DNA from: a virus
Reading direction: 5' to 3' (one strand)
Length of the DNA stretch: 22,746 bases
Virus record (IMG/VR): IMGVR_UViG_3300035701_000316
Location: 1-22,746 of that record
The stretch's first letter is position 1; the number at the start of each line of letters is the position of its first letter. Under the pieces are notes generated by a model. It was not told where the DNA came from and ran no database searches. It was given only the letters and a program-made list of their open reading frames with translations. Below, one piece after another: positions 1 through 6,164 of this stretch. The position numbers were made by a program, and so were the translations under genes.

Positions 1-79
1 TGCGCCCACCGGGGAGCCAACTTGAAACCAACCTATCTGACCTACCGATGAGGAGTTCGGCTAGACCTTGAAAATCCAT
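1..79 (-). CDS. Probable phage primase/helicase, N-terminal fragment (cut by window edge)
   Basis: An ATG at 79-77 follows directly on the TAA stop of the nuclease gene (TAAATG) and stays open for 26 codons to the left edge. The visible peptide begins MDFQGLAELLIGRSDRLVSS and continues WLPGGR. The motif 'a..ll...d.l....LPGGr' followed by the edge is what I expect at the N-terminus of phage primase or primase-helicase proteins, just before their zinc-binding/TOPRIM part; none of those domains is in the window. Position after a helicase and a nuclease in the same leftward operon fits a replication role. The function is inferred from a very short peptide, so only the existence of a coupled downstream gene is reasonably firm. 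Confidence 0.55.
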   Translation of the reverse strand, partial: MDFQGLAELLIGRSDRLVSSWLPGGR

Positions 80-490
80 TTAGAGTCCGGGAGTGAGGAG
101 TTGCTTTGCATCTTCTTCGCTACGAATAACACCAGCGATGCCGCCTGCGTCATTAACTGCGGATATAAAATTTTGCTGTTCGGGAGTGACCCTGCCTGTC
201 TCTGTTTTTATTTCAACTGCTGTGAATCTTGCGAACTTTTTTCCAACCATCTCCTGAGTGATTGTGAAGGGTTGCCATCCTATCAGATCCGATGACCCAA
301 CACCAAGACCAAATTTAATTGGAACAGATTTTCTTAAAATCAGATCCCCCGGCAGTAGTGTGATGGTTGTCGGAGCCCTAATATGTTGTGGTGTGCCTGT
401 CCATGCCATGCCTACGTTGTTTCTCAGGACTCGAGCCCCAAGTCTTGTTATGAAAACTTGGAGGCGGCGCATGAGGTTCGCTTCGCTCAT
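80..490 (-). CDS. VRR-NUC domain nuclease
   Basis: 136 aa, close to the usual size of stand-alone phage VRR-NUC proteins. The core reads FGLGVGSSDLIGW (the first acidic residue of the PD-(D/E)XK fold) and then FTAVEIKTETGRVTPEQQNF, with the E-x-K catalytic pair, a glutamine-rich helix and the terminal 'aGgiagvirs.eda' strand typical of the family. VRR-NUC enzymes are structure-specific endonucleases, as in FAN1 and small phage versions acting on branched DNA. The ATG overlaps the helicase stop by 4 bases (ATGA, 487-490), so the two are probably translationally coupled, and the small nuclease and SF2 helicase may act together on replication or recombination intermediates. The family call is by motif; the substrate is inferred. 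Confidence 0.85.
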   Translation of the reverse strand: MSEANLMRRLQVFITRLGARVLRNNVGMAWTGTPQHIRAPTTITLLPGDLILRKSVPIKFGLGVGSSDLIGWQPFTITQEMVGKKFARFTAVEIKTETGRVTPEQQNFISAVNDAGGIAGVIRSEEDAKQLLTPGL

Positions 491-1875
491 CGATACCCCA
501 ATCTTTTAGCTTGACGGAATTTAATTAAATTCGATGCCCACTTCTCCGGATAGTCATACCTGCGCTCACGGCCTAGGGCCACAAGTTCTTCGTAGGTTTG
601 CGCTTGGCCTTGCTCTTGTTTTTTCCTGCGCTTGATCGCTTCGACATCGACTTCTTCGAGGTCGCCTTCTTTGAAATCGACTTCACGGCTTTGGATCTGA
701 TAGACGAACCCGCAGTATTTACAGGCTGTGGCCCCGGCGAAGGTGGCGGCGAAGCACTTCGGGCAGATCTTGACGTTGACCGTGGCCTCTGCGTCTCCTT
801 TCTTTTTAACTCTGCCTTCAAGACTCCACTCCCGCTCCTGATCTGGAAGTCCATGCCGTTGCGTGTTTCCAGCGTGATCGAGGATAATGGCAAATTCCTT
901 GCCCGGGCTAGGCCGGAGCGAGCGTCCAATCTGTTGCAAGTGCAATCCAAGCGACTGTGTAGGACGCAGTAGGATTGCAACTTCGATAGCAGGGAGGTCG
1001 AACCCTTCTCCGAATAGCTCGACATTACACAGGATAAGAGTCTCGCCAGTTTCAAATTTTTGTATGGCTTTATCCCGTTCTTGCGAGTCAGTTGTTCCGT
1101 CAACATGAGAAGCCGTAATTCCAGCCTCATTGAATTGAGCGGCGACATGCTTGGAGTGTTCGACTGAGACGCAGAACACAACAGCCCTTCGGCCCCGGGC
1201 GTGTTTAAGATAGTGTTTAATCGCATCGCCAGTAATTGATGGGCGGTCTGCCACGGAATTAAGTTCGGATTTAACATAGTCTCCCATCCTAATGTGAAGC
1301 CCTGAAATGTCGATACCGCCCGGGGCGAACAGGCGATACTTACTTAGAAATCCATTCTCTATCAGCCACTCAACCTTTGGCCCGAGGATCAGGCGATTGA
1401 AAAACTTCTTCAATCCCTTGCCATCGAGACGCTCGGGCGTGGCGGTCAGGCCGATATGAAAAGCATCGGGATAGGCGGCGAAGATCTTAGACCAACTGCC
1501 TGCGGCAATGTGGTGAGCCTCATCCCATACGACCAGCTTCGGCCTTCTGGTTCTATTGATTCTATTCGCCAGTGTTTGAACGCTTCCTATCTGTATGCAG
1601 TGCCGAAGATCCTCCTGAAATCCATTGGCAATGACGCCGTGGCGGATGCCCACGTTCGAGAATGCCTTGACGGACTGTTTAATAAGCTCTCTACGATGGA
1701 CTAGGAACCACGAATCCATGCCCTTTGATGCCGCAGTGCCGAGCATCGAGGCGGTCAGAGCAGTTTTGCCTGAGCCAGTTGGCGACTGGATCAAGATAGA
1801 CCTGTGGCCCTGCATCATTAAAGTGCGGGTCTGATCAATGATGTCGGTCTGATACTGGCGGAGCTGGAAACTCAT
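487..1875 (-). CDS. SF2 DEAD/DEAH-box helicase with C-terminal zinc ribbon
   Basis: 462 aa from the ATG at 1875. An in-frame extension reaches 1971, but the ATG at 1875 overlaps the upstream stop as ATGA (1872-1875), and the helicase Q-motif-like segment QLRQYQ begins right after it. Visible motifs: Walker A SPTGSGKT (residues 31-38), motif Ia VHRREL (59-64), DEAH (118-121), motif III LTATPERLDG, and motif VI QQIGRSLRPSP. After the second RecA lobe comes a four-cysteine zinc ribbon (C371, C374, C385, C388) and a basic, lysine/arginine-rich tail. This resembles phage and Rad25/UvsW-like SF2 DNA helicases or translocases. Pairing with a VRR-NUC gene and a probable primase start suggests a role in replication or fork processing. 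The superfamily is certain; the exact DNA substrate is unknown. Confidence 0.92.
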   Translation of the reverse strand: MSFQLRQYQTDIIDQTRTLMMQGHRSILIQSPTGSGKTALTASMLGTAASKGMDSWFLVHRRELIKQSVKAFSNVGIRHGVIANGFQEDLRHCIQIGSVQTLANRINRTRRPKLVVWDEAHHIAAGSWSKIFAAYPDAFHIGLTATPERLDGKGLKKFFNRLILGPKVEWLIENGFLSKYRLFAPGGIDISGLHIRMGDYVKSELNSVADRPSITGDAIKHYLKHARGRRAVVFCVSVEHSKHVAAQFNEAGITASHVDGTTDSQERDKAIQKFETGETLILCNVELFGEGFDLPAIEVAILLRPTQSLGLHLQQIGRSLRPSPGKEFAIILDHAGNTQRHGLPDQEREWSLEGRVKKKGDAEATVNVKICPKCFAATFAGATACKYCGFVYQIQSREVDFKEGDLEEVDVEAIKRRKKQEQGQAQTYEELVALGRERRYDYPEKWASNLIKFRQAKRLGYR

Positions 1876-2081
1876 TCTGGAACCGGATGATGAGTGAGCG
1901 CCTGCTTGGTTCCGCAGACAACACAAGCCTCGTGATTGGCGTTGACTCTTTCGTAGCGTGGATGCCTGCACGTTTTAAACGTGGACATAAGGTAGCCGCC
2001 TATCGCCACGTTCGGGCAGGCTTTGTCTGCCTTCCGATGGCTGTCCTCGTAATGCTTACACCAACCGCAGATTTCGCTCAT
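1872..2081 (-). CDS. Small zinc-knuckle protein, unknown function
   Basis: 69 aa, rich in cysteine and histidine. It has C5-x2-C8, H15 and C22 at the front, C38 in the middle, and C53-x2-C56 followed by H64-H65 at the end. This spacing suggests two small zinc-binding knuckles. It overlaps both neighbours by 4 bases (ATGA at 2078-2081 and 1872-1875), so it is locked into the operon between the regulator and the helicase. An AGGG-type ribosome binding site lies just upstream of the ATG. Such proteins often bind nucleic acid or protein partners, but I do not recognise a named family and assign no function. Confidence 0.75.
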   Translation of the reverse strand: MSEICGWCKHYEDSHRKADKACPNVAIGGYLMSTFKTCRHPRYERVNANHEACVVCGTKQALTHHPVPE

Positions 2082-2323
2082 TTTTTCACCCTTTTCTTAA
2101 TGTCCCTGCCTGACTTTATAGTTACATTGCGACCAAACATAAGGTCGTTTGCGGACAGGCGGCCCTTGGCGATCCGGATTATTTTCATGGCGGAAGCAAA
2201 GGGTATGGCCCCTCCCTTATTCCACTGGCTCACGGCGCTAGGCGTGATGCCGATGGCCCGGGCCGTGGCTCGAGTGCCGCCAAACAATTTCAGGACAAGA
2301 GCGATGGGTTTAATGTGTTTCAC
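2078..2323 (-). CDS. Cro/YdaS-like helix-turn-helix regulator
   Basis: 81 aa from a GTG at 2323 with GAGG five bases upstream. The open frame continues to an ATG at 2422, but that ATG lies upstream of the predicted leftward promoter (-10 at 2358-2363), so the longer form would not be on this transcript and its N-terminus looks non-natural. The helix-turn-helix is TRATARAIGITPSAVSQWNK, followed by GGAIPF, the signature of YdaS/Cro-type phage repressors ('a.alGvt..avsqW..gg.iP'). The C-terminus is basic. It is the first gene of the leftward operon and sits beside a divergent promoter region with a dyad, so it probably controls the early switch by binding there. The operator assignment is inferred. 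Confidence 0.85.
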   Translation of the reverse strand: MKHIKPIALVLKLFGGTRATARAIGITPSAVSQWNKGGAIPFASAMKIIRIAKGRLSANDLMFGRNVTIKSGRDIKKRVKK

Positions 2324-2357
2324 GATAGCCTCAAGAGGGTGTGTAGAACTGATGAAC

Positions 2358-2386
2358 AGAATACAGGGAGGGCCAAAGATAGTCAA
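2358..2386 (-). promoter_or_regulatory. Leftward sigma70-like promoter for the regulator-helicase operon
   Basis: Read on the minus strand: -35 TTGACT (2386-2381), 17-base spacer, -10 TATTCT (2363-2358). This matches 5/6 and 4/6 of the consensus. Predicted transcription starts near 2350, about 27 bases before the GTG at 2323. It supports the shorter regulator start. Confidence 0.6.
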
Positions 2387-2394
2387 GAATATTG

Positions 2395-2423
2395 TTGCAA
2401 GGTGTTTAGTAAATTGATACACT
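2395..2423 (+). promoter_or_regulatory. Rightward sigma70-like promoter for the recombination operon
   Basis: -35 TTGCAA (2395-2400), 17-base spacer, -10 TACACT (2418-2423), each 4/6 of the consensus. Transcription would start near 2430, giving a leader of about 33 bases that contains the GGAGG ribosome binding site at 2453-2457 of the exonuclease gene. Confidence 0.5.
2402..2422. promoter_or_regulatory. Candidate operator dyad between the rightward -35 and -10
   Basis: A 21-base imperfect palindrome with outer arms GTGT (2402-2405) and ACAC (2419-2422), extended inward by a further matching T/A pair. It fills the spacer and -10 of the rightward promoter, where a bound Cro/YdaS-type dimer would block RNA polymerase. 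Only the dyad and its position are seen; binding is inferred. Confidence 0.4.
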
Positions 2424-2462
2424 CATCGGGTCGTAACAAGGCGACAAAATTTGGAGGTAGGT

Positions 2463-3341
2463 ATGAAGATCGAAAGAATCAGCACAGAGACGGATGAGCA
2501 GTGGCTCGAGCTACGGCAGAAGGATATCACCTCGACAGAGATTTCGTCTCTGTTTGGTTGCTCTCCTTACATGACTCCGTTCGAGCTGTGGCAACGCAAG
2601 CACAAGAATCTAAGGCTCGAACTCGAGCCCAACGAGCGGATGAATTGGGGCCTGCGGTTGCAGGACGCCATCGCCGTAGGCTTGAAGGAAGAACATGGTT
2701 GGGAGATGCGCCGGATCAATCAATACTTCCGGCTCCCCGAGGAGAGGCTCGGATCGAGCTTCGATTATAAGGGAGCGGTGGCGGCTGACGAGCAGGCTCC
2801 GTGGTTCCTCGTTGAAATTAAAAACGTGGACGGTCTGGTTTTTCGTGATAGCTGGCCCGGAGGTGAAGCTCCTCTCCATATAGAGATCCAGCTCCAGCAT
2901 CAGCTTCTCGTTTCTGGACTGACCAAAGGCTACATTGCCGCCTTGGTCGGCGGTAACAAGATGCACTTGATCGAGCGCAAGGCGGATCCTGTCGTGCATG
3001 AGCAGATTTTAAAACGCTCGGCTGACTTCTGGAAAAGCATCGATGATAATGTCGAGCCCTCGCCGGATTGGGTTGCTGACTCCGACTTCATCATGGAGCT
3101 TTACAAGCGGTCAGCGCCGGGGAAATCCATCGATGCGAGCCCCGAAGTGATGGAGTTGGCGGTGAAACATCGTGGTTATCTGGAGCAGGAAGGGCTCTCG
3201 GAAGGTTTCAAGAAAGGCATCAAGGCTCAGATCGTAACGCTGATCGGAGACGCAGAGAAAGTGAAAGGGCCGGGGTTCACCATCTCGGCAAAGCAGAAAG
3301 AAAACGGCACTCGTGATTTCAGAATTTCTTGGTCAAAATAG
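2463..3341 (+). CDS. YqaJ-type phage recombination exonuclease
   Basis: 292 aa from the ATG at 2463, which has GGAGGT a few bases upstream; an upstream in-frame TTG at 2451 is inside that ribosome binding site and was not used. The fold is the PD-(D/E)XK exonuclease of the YqaJ/lambda-Exo type: the N-terminal 'W..lR...iT.teis.l.g.sp' motif near residues 14-36, the catalytic D101 in SSFDYKG, E118-x-K120 in LVEIKN, and the glutamine motif IQLQHQLLVSG near 142-152. Such enzymes degrade the 5' strand of duplex DNA and hand the 3' single strand to an annealing protein. RecT lies two genes downstream in the same operon, which completes the pair. Family call is firm. Confidence 0.92.
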   Translation: MKIERISTETDEQWLELRQKDITSTEISSLFGCSPYMTPFELWQRKHKNLRLELEPNERMNWGLRLQDAIAVGLKEEHGWEMRRINQYFRLPEERLGSSFDYKGAVAADEQAPWFLVEIKNVDGLVFRDSWPGGEAPLHIEIQLQHQLLVSGLTKGYIAALVGGNKMHLIERKADPVVHEQILKRSADFWKSIDDNVEPSPDWVADSDFIMELYKRSAPGKSIDASPEVMELAVKHRGYLEQEGLSEGFKKGIKAQIVTLIGDAEKVKGPGFTISAKQKENGTRDFRISWSK

Positions 3342-3350
3342 GAGGACGAT

Positions 3351-3635
3351 ATGGCAGTAGTAGAAGAAACAGAATTCAAAGGCAACAAAATGATCTCGCT
3401 CAAAACTGGCCCGGGCTCGGACTATCCGTTCGGATTCGGCAGGAAGAAGGCGGAGTTGATCATGCAATGCATTCCACAGATTAAGGAGTTCGCAGAGACA
3501 GGAAACATCACTCCGACAGTTACTCATGCGGCCCCGAGTGGCGTGAACGAAGGAGAAAACAGACAGCACTTTCCACCTCCTGATAGCTCACTGCCATCAG
3601 GCCCTCCAGTCAGCACTGACGATATCCCCTTTTAG
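3351..3635 (+). CDS. Small protein with SSB-like DDIPF C-terminal tip
   Basis: 94 aa with a strong AGGAGG ribosome binding site, nine bases after the exonuclease stop. The first 50 residues look folded (KMISLKTGPGSDYPFGFGRK, then a helix ending CIPQIKEFAE). From about residue 55 the chain is proline/serine-rich and probably disordered, and it ends in STDDIPF. That ending closely matches the acidic-aromatic tip of bacterial SSB (DDDIPF) that recruits repair proteins. There is no visible OB fold and the protein is much shorter than SSB. It sits between the exonuclease and RecT, so it may tether recombination partners. The name of the N-terminal family is unknown to me; the tail similarity is direct observation, its role is inference. 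Confidence 0.8.
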   Translation: MAVVEETEFKGNKMISLKTGPGSDYPFGFGRKKAELIMQCIPQIKEFAETGNITPTVTHAAPSGVNEGENRQHFPPPDSSLPSGPPVSTDDIPF

Positions 3636-3644
3636 GAGCCGACC

Positions 3645-4424
3645 ATGACAACATCAACAGCAATCAAACCTCTCGAAGAAATCTCGCAAGCTCTCACTCG
3701 CATGGAGCCTGCATTCAAGCAGGCCCTTCCCTCGCACGTTCCAGTCGAGAAACTGCGGCGTGTCCTGATCACGGCTATCAGCCAGAATCCCGACCTCCAG
3801 ATTGCAGACAGACCCTCGCTCTACAACGCCTGCATGAAGGCGGCTCAGGCTGGCCTGATCCCTGACGGCAAAGAGGCGGCTCTCGTCATGTTCAAGAACC
3901 AAGTTCAATACATGCCGATGGTCGCTGGCATCTTGAAACTGGTTCGCAACAGTGGCGAGCTGTCCACCATCACCAGCCAGATCGTTCACAAAAACGATGC
4001 CTTCGATTTCTATGTCGATGGCGATGGAGAACACCTCCTGCACAGGCCCCTCACTTTCGGGGATCGTGGGGAAAAGATCGGTGTATATGCCTTGGCGAAA
4101 ACCAAGGATGGGGCCGTCTATATCGAGGTGATGACGACAGCTCAAGTGATGGCGATCAAAGGCGTGAGCAGGGCTCAGAACGGGCCGTGGGCAGGGCCGT
4201 TTGCCGAGGAGATGTGGCGCAAGTCAGCCATCCGCCGCCTGAGCAAGCGCCTGCCGATGTCCACGGATCTCGAGCGGGTAGTCCACGCTGACGATGAGAT
4301 GTATGATCTCAAACAAGCGGTGGTGGCTGAACCAACACCACTTGTCAGCGAGCGCCTGCGGGAAGTGGTAAGCCCCACAGTAGAGATCCCCACCGTGATC
4401 GATGAAAAGAACGTGCCTGTATGA
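3645..4424 (+). CDS. recT: RecT family single-strand annealing protein
   Basis: 259 aa, the usual RecT length, with AGGAG upstream of the ATG. The conserved RecT core is clear: 'l..ai..nP.L..a...S...A...AaqlGL.Pdg..a..v...n.vq.mpm..Gil.l.r.sG....i.....v...D.F....G', here around residues 45-115, followed by GVYALAKTKDGAVY and the typical 'vs.aqngPW..f..EMwrKsAirRLsKrlP' stretch near 172-205. RecT anneals complementary single strands after exonuclease resection. The C-terminal 50 residues are polar and probably flexible. Its stop overlaps the next small ORF by 4 bases. Confidence 0.95.
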   Translation: MTTSTAIKPLEEISQALTRMEPAFKQALPSHVPVEKLRRVLITAISQNPDLQIADRPSLYNACMKAAQAGLIPDGKEAALVMFKNQVQYMPMVAGILKLVRNSGELSTITSQIVHKNDAFDFYVDGDGEHLLHRPLTFGDRGEKIGVYALAKTKDGAVYIEVMTTAQVMAIKGVSRAQNGPWAGPFAEEMWRKSAIRRLSKRLPMSTDLERVVHADDEMYDLKQAVVAEPTPLVSERLREVVSPTVEIPTVIDEKNVPV

Positions 4425-4522
4425 CCCGGGCTTTAGTCGCCGTGATCATCGCACTGCTCACCTTCGAGATAGGACTCGAGGTGGGCAGGCGGCTCGAAAG
4501 GGAAGTCCATGTTGCTAGATGA
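4421..4522 (+). CDS. Small putative single-pass membrane protein (33 aa)
   Basis: This ORF starts in an ATGA overlap with the RecT stop (4421-4424). It encodes MTRALVAVIIALLTFEIGLE and a short basic end, so one hydrophobic segment is likely. It fills the otherwise unused space between recT and the next ORF. It is short and has no family I know; it could be non-coding. The ATGA junction is its main support. Confidence 0.4.
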   Translation: MTRALVAVIIALLTFEIGLEVGRRLEREVHVAR

Positions 4523-4697
4523 TGGCCCACTCCCGCTCGCAGTTCGCAAGGTGGTATTCCGCAGGATGGCCTACATGGTGGGCGAGCATCCGTGGGCCGG
4601 GGCAGGCTTCAAGCATGAGCGGGATGCTTGGATTTATTTCAGAGACTACACTAATTCTATGGAGCCGAAGAATGAAACGCCTGAACTTGGAAGGTAA
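4509..4697 (+). CDS. Hypothetical small protein (62 aa)
   Basis: ATG at 4509 preceded by AAGGGA. It overlaps the 33-aa ORF by 14 bases and the next ORF by 26. The peptide has natural-looking composition, with a central segment RMAYMVGEHPWAGAGFKHER and an aromatic helix after it. The alternative frame across this region (from 4519) gives a tryptophan/serine-rich sequence with poor protein character, so I treat that as a shadow upstream of 4672. No family recognised. Confidence 0.5.
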   Translation: MLLDDGPLPLAVRKVVFRRMAYMVGEHPWAGAGFKHERDAWIYFRDYTNSMEPKNETPELGR

Positions 4698-4905
4698 CGA
4701 CATTACAGAAACACAGGTGGCGTGGGACGAAAGCGACAGGGTTGATCTATCTGGTTTCGAATACGACAAACTGCTTGCCAGACTCGAGGCGGCGGCGATG
4801 ACTGTTCAAAATCTCAAGGAACTTTTTGAAGCGTTGAAGAAAAAAATTAACGATGACAAAGGCGGGATCGTGGTGGTCGATCACATTGATCCGAGGAGAA
4901 ACTAA
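4672..4905 (+). CDS. Hypothetical helical protein (77 aa)
   Basis: I start it at the ATG at 4672, with GGAG eight bases upstream. The longer open frame to 4519 adds 51 residues that look like a shadow of the neighbouring ORF. The protein is acidic at the front and has a long helical middle (LLARLEAAAMTVQNLKELFE), then a lysine stretch and a terminal 'VVVDHIDPRR'. No family recognised. The stop overlaps the next start by 1 base (TAATG), so it is probably coupled. Confidence 0.6.
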   Translation: MKRLNLEGNDITETQVAWDESDRVDLSGFEYDKLLARLEAAAMTVQNLKELFEALKKKINDDKGGIVVVDHIDPRRN

Positions 4906-5141
4906 TGGATCTGTTCAAGGTCGAACGAGCCCTGCGCTATGCGTTGGGATGTTCCTTGGGGAAAAATTTGAAGCCGAAGTTCCATCGTGGCGATGAGAAC
5001 AGCAACGATGTAGAGGCTGTCGAAACCCTTTACGAGTTGAGGATCCATTTAGGAATTAAAAACGAATTGCCGCCTGCAACCGTGGCTGTAACGTCAACGA
5101 TAGAGGATTGGTCAGGCTCAAAGAAAGCGCCCCAATATTGA
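4905..5141 (+). CDS. Hypothetical protein (78 aa), last gene of the rightward operon
   Basis: The ATG at 4905 shares its A with the previous stop (TAATG), and GAGGAG is just upstream. The N-terminal 50 residues look like a compact helical protein (MDLFKVERALRYALGCSLGK, then 'VEAVETLYELRIHLGI'). The last 28 codons overlap the 3' end of the leftward spanin-like gene (5056-5141), so the C-terminal tail (ATVAVTSTIEDWSGS...) may be an unconstrained extension. I see no hairpin terminator after the stop. No family recognised. Confidence 0.6.
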   Translation: MDLFKVERALRYALGCSLGKNLKPKFHRGDENSNDVEAVETLYELRIHLGIKNELPPATVAVTSTIEDWSGSKKAPQY

Positions 5142-5586
5142 TTCCTCCTCCGGTCTGCCACTGAGATACGTCAGCATAATCAATGACCGAGGATGACGCC
5201 ACCACGTTCCAGAATGGAGCTGGCTTGACTGTCACCTCGGTTTTTTGTGACAGCTTCACCGTCAGGTCTGTGATCTGCTGAGTCAGTTTAGCGATCTGTT
5301 CTGTGGATTGTTTTGCGGATTGCTCGATGGACTTGCTGGTGCGCCGAGTAACGTATGCCGTCTGACCATTCGATAATACCACAGGCTCAATTGTCTCAAG
5401 AGATTCCGACTCCTTCTTGAGTGATTCTGTTTCTGTTCTTTGGATTGCCAATGAATCTGAAAGCGTCTTTTTTTCATTGGTCAATTGCTCCACTTGCTTA
5501 GAGTAGGTGACTTTGATCGAGGCTAGGCTTGCCAATGCCGCCAGCAACAGGACGATCATGACGTAGTGCTTGTTATCGAGGTTCAT
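5056..5586 (-). CDS. Spanin-like membrane-anchored coiled-coil protein
   Basis: 176 aa, last gene of the late block. An N-terminal membrane segment (YVMIVLLLAALASLASI, residues 8-24) is followed by two heptad-like stretches (about 28-65 and 85-115) rich in glutamate, lysine, serine and glutamine. The final 50 residues are strand-like (GGGINIGALSLSLT ... LQPRLQAAIRF) and end in phenylalanine. The order inner-membrane anchor, periplasmic coiled coil, outer-facing end, plus a position directly after the transglycosylase, fits an Rz-type spanin that joins the inner and outer membranes at lysis. There is no lipobox and I found no embedded Rz1 partner. It starts in an ATGA overlap (5583-5586) with TAGGAG upstream. 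It could instead be a structural or unrelated membrane protein. Confidence 0.65.
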   Translation of the reverse strand: MNLDNKHYVMIVLLLAALASLASIKVTYSKQVEQLTNEKKTLSDSLAIQRTETESLKKESESLETIEPVVLSNGQTAYVTRRTSKSIEQSAKQSTEQIAKLTQQITDLTVKLSQKTEVTVKPAPFWNVVASSSVIDYADVSQWQTGGGINIGALSLSLTNPLSLTLQPRLQAAIRF

Positions 5587-6164
5587 TTTTTAACTCCTAT
5601 TTTCTCGCCCTTGCGATGTTTCCTGTGAAAAATTGCTCGCCTAGAAATCATTACCTTGGCGGCATACTCCCTAGCTTTGACTCCTCCGCCGTTGTAACGC
5701 CTGACCGCTTCCCAAACATTACCCTTTGATGCTTGAAGTTTAATCCAGAACTCAGCCACGCCAAAGGCGCATTGCGTATCAACCGAATCCCAAGGCCCGA
5801 GTCGAACCTTTCTGTCTAACCAAAACTTATACAGCATCTCTCGATACTGCTCACGAGTCTGGTAAAATCCTAGACTTCGGCGCTTCCCTAGTCCATCGTC
5901 AGCATAAGGATTGAAGCCGGATTCCCTGTGGGCCATGCTCAATAGGGTATCTACCTGAGAAGATAGGCCCAACTTCTTCGCATATTTTTCTGTGCCGTGG
6001 ACAACTTCGGATAGGAAGGCAGGCTGAACTGATGGGTCTGCTTTAAAATAAAAATATAGCAGAGCCTTCTCTTGTGATGAAGGGGCGCTTTGCAACGCCC
6101 CTGTCATCAGAAAGAGAAAGATGCTATTTAAGTAGAACGGCGATCTGTTCTTCAATTCGCTCAC
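5583..6164 (-). CDS. Secreted lytic transglycosylase (SLT-like endolysin)
   Basis: 193 aa from a GTG at 6164. The N-terminus carries a hydrophobic secretion or signal-anchor segment (FYLNSIFLFLMTGALQSA, near residues 10-27). The catalytic part has the goose-lysozyme/SLT pattern: MAHRESGFNPYADDG with the likely catalytic glutamate in HRESGFNP, then SLGFYQTREQY, and RRYNGGGVKAREYA near the end. The tail is very basic. It would cleave the glycan strands of peptidoglycan in the periplasm. The start is uncertain: a GTG (6164) overlaps the upstream gene by 41 bases without a clear ribosome binding site, and an ATG at residue 20 would cut the signal. The function is well supported. Confidence 0.88.
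   Translation of the reverse strand: MSELKNRSPFYLNSIFLFLMTGALQSAPSSQEKALLYFYFKADPSVQPAFLSEVVHGTEKYAKKLGLSSQVDTLLSMAHRESGFNPYADDGLGKRRSLGFYQTREQYREMLYKFWLDRKVRLGPWDSVDTQCAFGVAEFWIKLQASKGNVWEAVRRYNGGGVKAREYAAKVMISRRAIFHRKHRKGEKIGVKK

Noticed and set aside
573-1277. 234-aa leftward ORF inside the helicase gene
   Set aside because: It is a different frame of a gene with clear helicase motifs; the product is serine/arginine/leucine-rich with no motif and no ribosome binding site.
1887-2417. 176-aa rightward ORF opposite the zinc-knuckle and regulator genes
   Set aside because: Both leftward genes have motifs and ATGA couplings; this ORF has shadow-like composition and would cross the leftward promoter.
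4519-4671. N-terminal 51-residue extension of the 77-aa ORF
   Set aside because: Trp/Ser/Gly-rich and unlike a natural protein, while the other frame (4509-4697) reads well and the ATG at 4672 has a good ribosome binding site.
5229-5253. Inverted repeat CTGTCAC/GTGACAG with a T-run in the loop, considered as a terminator for the rightward operon
   Set aside because: The T-run is in the loop and not after the stem, the stem is only 7 bp, and it lies inside the spanin-like coding region.
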